From Weimeria sp002480925 (GTDB lineage Bacteria; Bacillota; Clostridia; Lachnospirales; Lachnospiraceae), in the NCBI RefSeq assembly GCF_052064335.1, contig NZ_JBQHVU010000022.1, positions 1-34,710 of the forward strand: 34,710 nucleotides of DNA. The letters are read 5' to 3'. Positions 15,477-24,138 of this stretch are shown here, piece after piece; positions within the stretch are counted from its first letter, which is position 1; each line of letters starts with the position of its first letter. A program made the position numbers and the translations under genes. The notes beneath the pieces were generated by a model. It saw only the letters and a program-made list of their open reading frames with translations. It made no database searches and was not told where the DNA came from.

Positions 15477-17594
15477 ATGGCTACAAGAGAATACCCACTG
15501 GAAAGGACCAGGAACATCGGTATCATGGCTCATATCGATGCAGGAAAGACCACTCTTACAGAGCGTATCCTGTATTATACCGGTGTAAATTACAAAATCG
15601 GTGAGACCTACGAGGGAACATCCACAATGGACTGGATGGACCAGGAGAGAGAAAGAGGAATCACCATTACCTCTGCGGCGACGACCTGTCACTGGACAGA
15701 GGAGGATCACGCAAAGCCGAAGAAGGGTGCCCTTGAGCATCGTATCAATATCATCGATACTCCGGGACACGTAGACTTCACAGTAGAGGTTGAGCGTTCT
15801 CTTCGAGTACTCGACGGATCAGTCGGAGTATTCGACGCAAAGGGAGGCGTTGAGCCTCAGTCAGAGAACGTATGGCGTCAGGCTGACACCTACAACGTTC
15901 CTCGTATGGCTTTCGTAAACAAGATGGATATCCTTGGTGCTGATTTCTTTAACACAGTATCAGAGATCCATACAAAGCTCGGAAAGAACCCTGTAGTAGT
16001 AGAGCTTCCTATCGGAAAAGAGGACTACTTCAAGGGAATCATCGATCTTTTCGAGATGGAATCATACATCTACAATGATGCCACAGGAACAGACATCACC
16101 ATCGGTGAGATTCCTGATGATATGAAGGATGAGGCAGCCGAGTGGCACACCAAGCTCGTAGAGCAGATCTGTGATCTTGATGATGACCTGATGGAGAAGT
16201 ACCTTGAGGGTACAGAGCCTACCGTCGATGAGATGAAGAAGGTTCTCCGTCGTGCTACTATCGCCAATGATGCTGTGCCTGTATTCTGCGGTTCTGCACA
16301 TCAGAACAAGGGAATCCAGAAGCTCCTTGACGGTGTCATCGAGTACATGCCTTCACCTGTAGATGTACCGGATATCACCGGAACAGACTTAGACGGCAAC
16401 GAGGTGACAAGAAAGTCATCTGACAGCGAGCCGTTCTCAGCTCTTGCATTCAAGATCATGACAGATCCGTTCGTAGGAAAGCTTGCATTCATCCGTGTTT
16501 ATTCAGGAACATGTAAGGCAGGCTCTTACGTACTCAATGCAACAAAGGATAAGAAGGAGCGTGTAGGACGTCTTCTTCAGATGCATGCTGATAAGAGGAA
16601 GGAGATCGACGAGGTCTTCTCAGGAGATATCGCAGCAGCAGTAGGATTAAAGGAGACAGGAACAGGTGATACTATCTGCGATGAGCAGCATCCGGTTATC
16701 CTTGAGTCCATGGAATTCCCTGATCCTGTTATCGAGCTCGCTATCGAGCCGAAGACAAAGGAAGGTCAGCAGAAGCTGGGAGATGCTCTTTCAAAGCTTG
16801 CTGAGGAGGATCCTACATTCAGAGCGCATACAAACGAAGAGACAGGTCAGACCATCATAGCTGGAATGGGTGAGCTCCATCTCGAGATCATCGTTGACCG
16901 TCTCCAGAGAGAGTTCAACGTAGAGGCAAACGTAGGTGAGCCTCAGGTTGCTTACAAGGAGACCTTCACACAGCCTGTCGATCAGGAATACAAGTATGCA
17001 AAGCAGTCCGGTGGTCGTGGACAGTACGGACATTGTAAGATCAAGTTCGAGCCACTCGATGCCAACACAGAGGAGAATCTCGTATTCGAGAACGCCGTTG
17101 TCGGCGGAGCTATTCCAAAGGAATATATTCCGGCTATCGGAGACGGTGTTGCTGAGGCAGAGAAGGCTGGTATACTTGCAGGATATCCTGTTGTCGGAGT
17201 AAAGGCTACTGTATACGACGGTTCATATCATGAGGTCGATTCCTCAGAGATGGCCTTCCATATCGCAGGAAGCATGTGCTTCAAGGAAGCAATGAAGAAG
17301 TCTTCACCTGTTATCCTCGAGCCTATCATGAAGGTTGAGGTCACAATGCCTGAGGAGTACATGGGTGACGTTATCGGAGATGTAAACTCCAGACGTGGCC
17401 GTGTCGAGGGAATGGACGATGTAGGCGGAAACGGAAAGATGGTAAAGGCTTTCGTTCCTCTTGCAGAGATGTTCGGATATTCAACAGCTCTTCGTTCAAT
17501 GACACAGGGACGTGGAAATTACTCCATGTTCTTCGATCACTATGATCCGGTTCCAAAGAACGTACAGGAGAAGCTGTTAAACGATAAGAAGTAA
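15477..17594 (+). CDS. fusA: Elongation factor G
   Basis: A 705-residue GTPase that drives tRNA-mRNA translocation and ribosome recycling. Seen: P-loop AHIDAGKTTLTERIL near residue 17, switch II DTPGHVDF, NKMD, then domains II-V including the conserved GRGQYGHCKIKFEP and the C-terminal domain ending in NDKK. Full length for the family. AGGAG at 15467-15471, five bases before ATG. The stop TAA starts a heptamer array. Codon choice is strongly biased, as expected for a highly expressed gene. Confidence 0.98.
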   Translation: MATREYPLERTRNIGIMAHIDAGKTTLTERILYYTGVNYKIGETYEGTSTMDWMDQERERGITITSAATTCHWTEEDHAKPKKGALEHRINIIDTPGHVDFTVEVERSLRVLDGSVGVFDAKGGVEPQSENVWRQADTYNVPRMAFVNKMDILGADFFNTVSEIHTKLGKNPVVVELPIGKEDYFKGIIDLFEMESYIYNDATGTDITIGEIPDDMKDEAAEWHTKLVEQICDLDDDLMEKYLEGTEPTVDEMKKVLRRATIANDAVPVFCGSAHQNKGIQKLLDGVIEYMPSPVDVPDITGTDLDGNEVTRKSSDSEPFSALAFKIMTDPFVGKLAFIRVYSGTCKAGSYVLNATKDKKERVGRLLQMHADKRKEIDEVFSGDIAAAVGLKETGTGDTICDEQHPVILESMEFPDPVIELAIEPKTKEGQQKLGDALSKLAEEDPTFRAHTNEETGQTIIAGMGELHLEIIVDRLQREFNVEANVGEPQVAYKETFTQPVDQEYKYAKQSGGRGQYGHCKIKFEPLDANTEENLVFENAVVGGAIPKEYIPAIGDGVAEAEKAGILAGYPVVGVKATVYDGSYHEVDSSEMAFHIAGSMCFKEAMKKSSPVILEPIMKVEVTMPEEYMGDVIGDVNSRRGRVEGMDDVGGNGKMVKAFVPLAEMFGYSTALRSMTQGRGNYSMFFDHYDPVPKNVQEKLLNDKK

Positions 17595-17685
17595 AGGTTA
17601 GAGGTCAGAGGTCAGAGATAAGAGGTCAGAGGTCAGAAGTGAGAGATCCTCAGACCTCGCACCTCGCACCTAATACCTCGCACCT
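17592..17685. repeat. Heptamer palindrome between fusA and tuf
   Basis: From the fusA stop TAA, heptamers of the AGAGGTC/AGAGGTT type run to about 17646, then C-rich inverse units (ACCTCGC, ACCTAAT) follow to 17685. The tuf promoter starts 6 bases later. The array is a third case in which a G-rich arm begins at a stop codon and an inverted C-rich arm closes it. Confidence 0.82.
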
Positions 17686-17690
17686 TCCAC

Positions 17691-17719
17691 TTGCAAACCC
17701 AAACAAAACTTGCTATAAT
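17691..17719 (+). promoter_or_regulatory. tuf promoter
   Basis: TTGCAA at 17691-17696 and TATAAT at 17714-17719 with 17-base spacing. Leader of about 20 bases to AGGAGG (17745-17750). It gives tuf its own strong transcription start in addition to any read-through from fusA. Confidence 0.85.
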
Positions 17720-17758
17720 AAAACATAGCGTACAAATTTTCCATAGGAGGAATAAACA

Positions 17759-18997
17759 ATGGCAAAAGAGCATTTTGAGCGTACAAAGCCACACTGTAAC
17801 ATTGGTACCATCGGCCACGTAGACCATGGTAAGACAACCCTTACTGCTGCTATCACAAAGGTTCTTTCTGAGAGAGTAGAGGGAAATAAGGCAGAGGCCT
17901 TCGATCAGATCGATAAGGCACCGGAAGAGAGAGAAAGAGGAATCACAATCTCTACTGCACACGTTGAGTATCAGACTGCTAAGCGTCATTACGCTCACGT
18001 TGACTGCCCGGGACATGCTGACTACGTTAAGAACATGATCACTGGAGCAGCTCAGATGGATGGTTCCATCCTCGTTGTTGCAGCTACAGACGGTGTTATG
18101 GCTCAGACTAAGGAGCATATCCTTCTTGCTCGTCAGGTCGGCGTTCCTTATATCGTAGTATTCCTTAACAAGTGCGATATGATCGATGACCCTGAGCTTC
18201 TTGAGCTCGTTGAGATGGAAGTTACTGAGCAGCTCGAGGAGTATGGCTTCGAGGGATGCCCTATCATCAAGGGTTCTGCTTATCAGGCACTTCAGGACGA
18301 TAAGGCTCCTGCTAAGCTTGCTAACGGAGATCCTCTTGATCCTGATAACCCGGACAAGAACTGGGGAGACTGCATCATGGAGCTTATGGATACTGTTGAT
18401 TCTTATATCCCTGATCCAGAGCGTGATACAGATAAGCCTTTCCTTATGCCTGTCGAGGATGTATTCACTATCACAGGTCGTGGAACCGTTGCTACAGGCC
18501 GTGTAGAGCGTGGTACTCTTAAGCTTAATGATCCTGTTGAGATCCTTGGAATCCGTGAGGATGTTGAGACTTCAACAGTAACTGGAATCGAGATGTTCCG
18601 TAAGACTCTTGACTACGCAGAGGCTGGTGACAATATCGGAGCTCTTCTCCGTGGTATCGACCGTGACCAGATCGAGCGTGGACAGGTAGTAGCTGCTCCT
18701 GGAACAGTTACATGCCACAAGAAGTTTACAGCTCAGGTATACGTTCTTACAAAGGACGAGGGTGGTCGTCATACACCTTTCTTCAATGATTATCGTCCTC
18801 AGTTCTACTTCAGAACAACAGACGTAACTGGTGTCATCACTCTTCCAGAAGGAACAGAGATGTGCATGCCTGGTGATAACGTAGAGATGACAATCGAGCT
18901 CATCCATCCTATCGCTATGGAGCAGGGTCTTACATTCGCTATCCGTGAGGGTGGACGTACAGTAGGATCAGGCCGTGTTGCTTCTGTCATCGAGTAA
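17759..18997 (+). CDS. tuf: Elongation factor Tu
   Basis: A 412-residue GTPase that delivers aminoacyl-tRNA to the ribosome. Seen: P-loop GHVDHGKTT, switch II DCPGHADY, NKCDM, and intact domains II and III ending in GSGRVASVIE. It is about 18 residues longer than E. coli EF-Tu; the extra residues sit at the end of the G domain (around KLANGDPLDPDNPDKNWGD), before the DSYIP motif. Strong ribosome site 8 bases upstream. Followed by an intrinsic terminator. Confidence 0.97.
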   Translation: MAKEHFERTKPHCNIGTIGHVDHGKTTLTAAITKVLSERVEGNKAEAFDQIDKAPEERERGITISTAHVEYQTAKRHYAHVDCPGHADYVKNMITGAAQMDGSILVVAATDGVMAQTKEHILLARQVGVPYIVVFLNKCDMIDDPELLELVEMEVTEQLEEYGFEGCPIIKGSAYQALQDDKAPAKLANGDPLDPDNPDKNWGDCIMELMDTVDSYIPDPERDTDKPFLMPVEDVFTITGRGTVATGRVERGTLKLNDPVEILGIREDVETSTVTGIEMFRKTLDYAEAGDNIGALLRGIDRDQIERGQVVAAPGTVTCHKKFTAQVYVLTKDEGGRHTPFFNDYRPQFYFRTTDVTGVITLPEGTEMCMPGDNVEMTIELIHPIAMEQGLTFAIREGGRTVGSGRVASVIE

Positions 18998-19022
18998 TTG
19001 ATATTATTCATAAAATAAAAAG

Positions 19023-19053
19023 TCCGTCGGGATTATCCCGGCGGATTTTTTTT
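19023..19053 (+). terminator. tuf intrinsic terminator
   Basis: A 10-pair stem (19023-19032 with 19036-19045, one G-U pair), loop TTA, then eight Ts. Confidence 0.92.
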
Positions 19054-19063
19054 GCTATAGAAA

Positions 19064-19105
19064 AGGGGCTAGGTTATGGAACCTAACCTCTATACCCTGA
19101 CCCCT
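19064..19105. repeat. Heptamer palindrome reaching into the minus-strand gene
   Basis: On the minus strand the units AGGGGTC, AGGGTAT, AGAGGTT run from inside the last codons of the 19090-19746 gene through its TAG stop, and then an inverted arm follows. TAGGTT / AACCTA (19070-19075 with 19080-19085) is a perfect core stem with a 4-base loop. Same family as 11266, 13939 and 17592. Confidence 0.75.
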
Positions 19106-19746
19106 GCCTTCATCACAGACTCTATGATTCCGATATTACCGATCGCAAGCAGCAGCCTATCTAGAAATGCGTTGTATCTGCATGTATCGTAGCTCATTTT
19201 CTCGTTATTGTTGCCATTCATGCATCCTGAAAAAAGATCGTAGAAAGTCTTCTTGTCCTTTTCTTCCACTTTAATGAGTTCTGAGGAGCGTTTTCTTGGC
19301 TTATTATTGCTAGCAGAAAGTTGATCATGCTCATGATTGTTAAAAGCGTAAGGAGTTGCGGAAAATACTCCGGCTGGATCCTTAGAAGTTTCATCCTGGG
19401 AGTCTAAACCACGCAGGGTCCTAAGTATATCAGGATCGATAACTTTTTCAAGAGCAGCAAAGTCTTTTTCACTGAATGATCCGGCCGACTGCATGAGGAG
19501 CTGGTATACAAGCTCTTCATTTACAAAGCCAGACATCCTTGCTAAATCATCTCCGGAAAAGCTTATCTTCTGGGCAAGAGCCATGCGGGCTATCCTCTCG
19601 GAGATATCCGGGCGGTGAGTGCTGATCATAGCGATTATCTCAGTTACCTGATCTGCGGGGCCGAGTGCTTCGAGGTCTGAAAGCTTCATTATTTCTATGT
19701 TTTCCGACCAGTCATAAAACCTATCGTAGTATTCTTTCCAGTACAT
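19090..19746 (-). CDS. Protein of unknown function
   Basis: A 218-residue soluble protein that I do not recognise. The start is the ATG at 19746 (MYWKEYYDRFYDW), because AAAGGAG sits just upstream; the frame is open 7 codons further to a TTG, but that would include the ribosome site itself. The first 110 residues look mainly helical (aromatic-rich start, then DQVTEIIAMISTHRPDISERIARMA). A polar, probably disordered stretch follows (about 115-160, rich in Asn, Ser, Lys), then a second helical part. No signal peptide or membrane helix. The last codons (AGVRV) are encoded by heptamer repeat, so the C-terminus may have been altered by repeat growth. It runs opposite to ftsH, with 245 bases between the two starts. 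Confidence 0.62.
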   Translation of the reverse strand: MYWKEYYDRFYDWSENIEIMKLSDLEALGPADQVTEIIAMISTHRPDISERIARMALAQKISFSGDDLARMSGFVNEELVYQLLMQSAGSFSEKDFAALEKVIDPDILRTLRGLDSQDETSKDPAGVFSATPYAFNNHEHDQLSASNNKPRKRSSELIKVEEKDKKTFYDLFSGCMNGNNNEKMSYDTCRYNAFLDRLLLAIGNIGIIESVMKAGVRV

Positions 19747-19902
19747 CTGACTGCTCCTTTCTATCAAGCTACAGGCCCCTTTCCTGTGTCTGTCCTTTTA
19801 TTGTCATTACTTCTTATACAAACAATTTCGGCACTAAAGCAGGAAACATTAGTCTTGAATAACAAATGACTGTGAAAGTTTTATGAATGGCTGGCCCTTT
19901 CC

Positions 19903-19931
19903 TTGCTTTTATTCAATAATTTCTTTATAAT
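19903..19931 (+). promoter_or_regulatory. ftsH promoter
   Basis: TTGCTT (19903-19908) and TATAAT (19926-19931), 17-base spacing, about 60 bases before the ftsH start. The rest of the 19747-19991 gap holds no other clear feature. Confidence 0.78.
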
Positions 19932-19991
19932 AACAGGGTGACTGTTATTTAAGGTAGAAGAGGGCAGCAATAACAGAAAGCAGGTGATCTA

Positions 19992-22130
19992 TTGGACGAC
20001 AATAATTTTTATAGCAATAATAACGGAGGAAACGGAGATCCAAATGGCGGAAACGGAGGCCCGGACGGGAATCAGAATCCTAAGTTCAACCCGATAATAG
20101 CGTTTGTATTATTTTCACTGATAGCGCTGTTTATAGTGACACTTCTTTACAAGGGAATCGGAAGCAGCGCAAGTCAGAAGGTAAGCTACGACAAGTTCTT
20201 TAAGCTGGCCCAGAAGAATGAGCTTAAGTCAGTTACCTTTGATGGATCAAAGATCAACTTCAAGGTCAGAGCTGATTCTGATTTCTACGCGAATACGGAG
20301 GATAAGACCCAGCAGGAGCTCTATCAGCAGAGCACAGGACAGAAGCTTGAGGTCAATTATTACACAGGCTATCTGGACGACGATGACCTTTTGCCGTTAC
20401 TGAAGCAGAATAATGTGACAATAAACCGTGAGGATTCATCCTCGACATCTGCGCTTCTCTACAATATCATTTCGTTTATCGTACCGCTTATCATCATCTG
20501 GATCATTTTTGCAGTAGTAATGAGACGGATGGGAAGCGCCGGCGGCATGCTCGGAGGCGTCGGGAAGAGTAATGCCAAGGTATACGTGCAGAAGGCAACA
20601 GGAGTTACCTTTGCCGATGTCGCAGGACAGGATGAGGCAAAGGAGTCCCTTCAGGAGGTCGTCGATTTCCTGAAGAACCCTGACAGATATACAAGGATCG
20701 GAGCCAAGCTGCCGAAGGGAGCCCTGCTTGTAGGTCCTCCTGGAACAGGAAAGACCCTGCTTGCCAAGGCAGTAGCAGGAGAGGCCGGAGTGCCTTTTTT
20801 CTCGCTGGCCGGTTCAGACTTCGTTGAGATGTTCGTCGGAGTAGGAGCAAGCCGAGTAAGGGATCTGTTCAACGAGGCCAAGAGACAGGCCCCTTGTATC
20901 ATCTTCATCGATGAGATCGATGCGATCGGAAAGTCGCGTGATTCGAGATACGGAGGAGGCAATGATGAACGTGAGCAGACACTAAACCAGCTGCTTGCGG
21001 AGATGGACGGATTTGACACATCAAAGGGACTTCTGATCCTTGCAGCGACTAACAGGCCGGAGGTCCTCGATAAGGCCCTTCTGCGTCCTGGAAGATTCGA
21101 CAGACGTATCATAGTAGACAGACCGGATATGAAGGGACGTCTTGAGACACTCAGGGTGCACGCCAAGGATGTAAGGATGGATTCGACCTGTGATCTTGAG
21201 GCTATTGCGCTTGCATCAGCAGGACTGGTAGGCTCTGATCTCGCCAATATCATAAATGAAGCAGCGATCCTTGCAGTAGAGAATGGCAGGGAGTTCGTAT
21301 CACAGCCTGATCTTTTCGAGGCCTTCGAGAGAGTAGCCGTAGGAGGCAAGGAGAAGAAGGATCGTCCTATGAGTGATAAGGAAAGACATATAGTCTCCTA
21401 TCATGAGGTGGGTCATGCACTGGTATCTGCTCTGCAGAAGAATACAGATCCGGTACAGAAGATCACTATAGTCCCGCGTACCATGGGAGCACTCGGATAT
21501 ACCCTTCAGACCCCGGAGGAGGAGAAGTTCCTCCAGTCAAAGGAGGAGCTTGAGGAGGATATAGCTACCTTCATGGGAGGCCGTGCGGCTGAGGATATAG
21601 TGTTCCATTCGATCACGAGCGGAGCTGCCAATGATATAGAAAAGGCAACAAGCATAGCCAGAAACATGGTCACCAGATTCGGAATGAGTGACAGGTTCGG
21701 AATGATGGGACTTGCGACGGTTGAGAGCCAGTATCTCGATGGAGGAGCCCAGATGACCTGTGGTGAGGCTACAGCAGCCGAGGTCGATAACGAGGTTCAT
21801 GCCATAATCGACAGAGCCTATAAGAGAGCAGTTGAGCTTTTAAGCAGATATAGAAGTGCACTTGATCAGATATCAGAGTATCTCTATAAGAAGGAGACTA
21901 TCACCGGCAAGGAATTCATGGATATGTTCCGCCGAATCACAGGAATCGAGGCCGAGCCTTCTTCTGATAGTGATGATGAAAAGGTAAAGAAGGATCAGGA
22001 GGTCGCAGAAAGGCTTCAGAAGGAAATGGATTCCTATGAGTCTTCAAAGACAAGCCAGAAGGATAATCCGGATGAGACATCAGGCACAAAGGGCCCTGAG
22101 GTCACAGGTGATGATATCTTCGATGAATGA
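19992..22130 (+). CDS. ftsH: ATP-dependent membrane zinc protease FtsH
   Basis: A 712-residue hexameric protease that extracts and degrades membrane and some soluble proteins. Begins with a Gly/Asn-rich stretch of about 33 residues, then a membrane helix (about 36-54), an extracytoplasmic domain, a second helix (about 157-177), the AAA module with Walker A GPPGTGKT (residues 248-255) and Walker B IIFIDEIDAIG, and the zinc site HEVGH (471-475). The C-terminal tail of about 60 residues is acidic and Ser-rich. Starts at TTG, with AGGTGAT as ribosome site. Longer than the minimal family length because of both tails. A terminator follows, so it is probably a single-gene unit. Confidence 0.96.
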   Translation: MDDNNFYSNNNGGNGDPNGGNGGPDGNQNPKFNPIIAFVLFSLIALFIVTLLYKGIGSSASQKVSYDKFFKLAQKNELKSVTFDGSKINFKVRADSDFYANTEDKTQQELYQQSTGQKLEVNYYTGYLDDDDLLPLLKQNNVTINREDSSSTSALLYNIISFIVPLIIIWIIFAVVMRRMGSAGGMLGGVGKSNAKVYVQKATGVTFADVAGQDEAKESLQEVVDFLKNPDRYTRIGAKLPKGALLVGPPGTGKTLLAKAVAGEAGVPFFSLAGSDFVEMFVGVGASRVRDLFNEAKRQAPCIIFIDEIDAIGKSRDSRYGGGNDEREQTLNQLLAEMDGFDTSKGLLILAATNRPEVLDKALLRPGRFDRRIIVDRPDMKGRLETLRVHAKDVRMDSTCDLEAIALASAGLVGSDLANIINEAAILAVENGREFVSQPDLFEAFERVAVGGKEKKDRPMSDKERHIVSYHEVGHALVSALQKNTDPVQKITIVPRTMGALGYTLQTPEEEKFLQSKEELEEDIATFMGGRAAEDIVFHSITSGAANDIEKATSIARNMVTRFGMSDRFGMMGLATVESQYLDGGAQMTCGEATAAEVDNEVHAIIDRAYKRAVELLSRYRSALDQISEYLYKKETITGKEFMDMFRRITGIEAEPSSDSDDEKVKKDQEVAERLQKEMDSYESSKTSQKDNPDETSGTKGPEVTGDDIFDE

Positions 22131-22151
22131 TTATAGCTTATGAAAGGTATA

Positions 22152-22190
22152 CGGGCGTTTCCGGTCAGGAGACGCCTGTATTTAATTTTT
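22152..22190 (+). terminator. ftsH intrinsic terminator, just before uvrC
   Basis: Stem 22154-22162 with 22168-22176 (9 pairs, one G-U; extendable by two pairs), loop GGTCA, followed by a T-rich tail to 22190. It ends 3 bases before the uvrC ATG. Confidence 0.75.
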
Positions 22191-22193
22191 GAA

Positions 22194-24074
22194 ATGTTTG
22201 ATATATCTGAAGAATTGAAAAAGATCCCGGATTCTCCGGGTGTATATATAATGCATGATAAGACTGATGCAATAATCTATATAGGCAAGGCCAAAAGCCT
22301 GACCAAAAGAGTGCATCAGTATTTCCAGCCCTCCCATGACGAAGGGATAAAGAAGAGGCAGATGGTCGATCATATCGATCATTTCGAGTATATAGTAACG
22401 GACTCTGAGCTTGAGGCCCTGGTTCTAGAAAACAATCTGATCAAGGAGCACAGGCCTAAGTATAATACCATGCTCCGTGATGACAAGACCTATCCCTATA
22501 TAAGAGTCACACTGGGAGAGCATTTCCCGAGAGTGCTTTTCTCCAGGAAGGTCCAAAGGGACAGATCCAGGTATTTCGGACCATTCACATCGGCAGGAGA
22601 TGTCAGGGAGACTATAGAGCTTACAAACAGACTGTTTCATCTGAGAACCTGCAAGAGGGTATTTCCGAGGGATATAAGGAAGGAAAGGGCCTGCCTCAAC
22701 TACCATATCAGGCAGTGCCCCGGCGTATGTCAGGGCTATATATCCGAGCAGGAATATATGGAAAACGTAAGGGCAGCCATCAGGTTTCTCGAGGGTGATT
22801 ATCAGCCGGTAGTCGACCAGCTGACAGAGAAGATGAAGGCAGCAGCCTCTGAGATGGAGTTTGAAAAGGCAGCCGGATTCAGGGATGAGATCGAAGCGGT
22901 AAGGATGTGTGTCCAGAAGCAGAAGATCACAGATACAGATGGAGAGGACAGGGATATCCTTGCCATTGCAAGGGACAGAGAGGATGCCTGTGCAGTAGTA
23001 TTCTTTATCAGAGGAGGCAGGATGATAGGAAGAGACCATTTCTTCCTGAACCTGCGTGAGGATGATGATAAGGGCGAGCTGATAAGCACCTTTATACAGC
23101 AGTTCTATTCAGGGACTCCTTTTGTGCCTAAGGAGATATTCGTTCAGGAGGAGCTGTCTGACCAGGGGACGCTTGAAGAATTTCTGACGGAAAAGAAAGG
23201 GGGCGCTGTTCATATAGTGACTCCCAAGAGAGGGAAAAAGGAGAAGCTTGTTGAGCTGGCATGGAAGAATGCCTCTATGATACTGACAAAGGACAGGGAG
23301 AGGATAAGGAGAGAGGAGGGCAGAACCATAGGAGCTATGAAGGAACTGTCCGATATCCTGGGACTTCCGGGGATTGAGCGTATGGAGGCCTATGATATTT
23401 CAAATACAATGGGTTATCAGTCAGTTGGTTCAATGGTAGTCTTCGATCACGGCAAGCCACTTAGGAATGACTATCGAAAGTTTCGGATAAAGACAGTCGA
23501 GGGACCTAATGACTATGCATCGATGAAGGAGGTCCTTACAAGACGCTTCACCCATGGACTTTTAGAAAGGGAGAGCGGAAAGACCGTGGAGACAGGGAGC
23601 TTCACCAGATTCCCGGATGTGATAATGATGGACGGCGGACGAGGACAGGTAAATATTGCTCTGGAGGTAATGGATGAGCTGGGGCTTGATATACCGGTAT
23701 GTGGAATGGTAAAGGATGACCATCACAGGACAAGAGGGCTGTTATATAACAATATGGAGCTGCCTATAGACCGCTCATCTGAGGCCTTCAAGCTTATCAC
23801 CAGGCTTCAGGACGAGGCCCACCGCTTTGCGATAGAATACCACAGGTCACTCCGAGGCAAGAATCAGGTGAAGAGCTTCCTTGATGACATACCAGGTATC
23901 GGACCGACAAGACGGCGGGCGCTTATGAAGAAGTATGTGACGGCTGAGGCGATCCGTGAGGCTTCTGTCGAGGATCTGGCGTCTACAGAGACTATGAACG
24001 AGGCGGTAGCAGACCAGGTCTATAATTTCCTGCACAGGTCAGGAAACTCTGTACATGAATCCGATAAAATATAA
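22194..24074 (+). CDS. uvrC: UvrABC excinuclease subunit C
   Basis: Cuts damaged DNA on both sides of a lesion in nucleotide excision repair. From the ATG at 22194 it is 626 residues: a GIY-YIG nuclease domain (SPGVYIMHDKTDAIIYIGKA), an UVR motif (EKMKAAASEMEFEKAAGFRDEI), the RNase H-like C-terminal nuclease (with DGGRGQVN), and a terminal helix-hairpin-helix (DDIPGIGPTRRRALM). The start at 22194 gives the usual MFDISEELKKIPDSPG N-terminus. The ATG at 22140 would place 18 extra codons across the ftsH terminator. Neither start has a strong ribosome site, so translation may be weak, or the message short-leadered. No promoter recognised. Confidence 0.93.
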   Translation: MFDISEELKKIPDSPGVYIMHDKTDAIIYIGKAKSLTKRVHQYFQPSHDEGIKKRQMVDHIDHFEYIVTDSELEALVLENNLIKEHRPKYNTMLRDDKTYPYIRVTLGEHFPRVLFSRKVQRDRSRYFGPFTSAGDVRETIELTNRLFHLRTCKRVFPRDIRKERACLNYHIRQCPGVCQGYISEQEYMENVRAAIRFLEGDYQPVVDQLTEKMKAAASEMEFEKAAGFRDEIEAVRMCVQKQKITDTDGEDRDILAIARDREDACAVVFFIRGGRMIGRDHFFLNLREDDDKGELISTFIQQFYSGTPFVPKEIFVQEELSDQGTLEEFLTEKKGGAVHIVTPKRGKKEKLVELAWKNASMILTKDRERIRREEGRTIGAMKELSDILGLPGIERMEAYDISNTMGYQSVGSMVVFDHGKPLRNDYRKFRIKTVEGPNDYASMKEVLTRRFTHGLLERESGKTVETGSFTRFPDVIMMDGGRGQVNIALEVMDELGLDIPVCGMVKDDHHRTRGLLYNNMELPIDRSSEAFKLITRLQDEAHRFAIEYHRSLRGKNQVKSFLDDIPGIGPTRRRALMKKYVTAEAIREASVEDLASTETMNEAVADQVYNFLHRSGNSVHESDKI

Positions 24075-24080
24075 AGCGGT

Positions 24081-24108
24081 TTGATATATTTTTTTCAATG
24101 AATATAAG
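24081..24108 (+). promoter_or_regulatory. Candidate promoter of the GH94 operon
   Basis: TTGATA at 24081-24086 and TATAAG at 24103-24108 with 16-base spacing, about 30 bases before the first GH94 start. AAGGAGA follows at about 24123-24129. Confidence 0.55.
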
Positions 24109-24138
24109 AAAATACCAGGTACAAAGGAGATATGTGCT

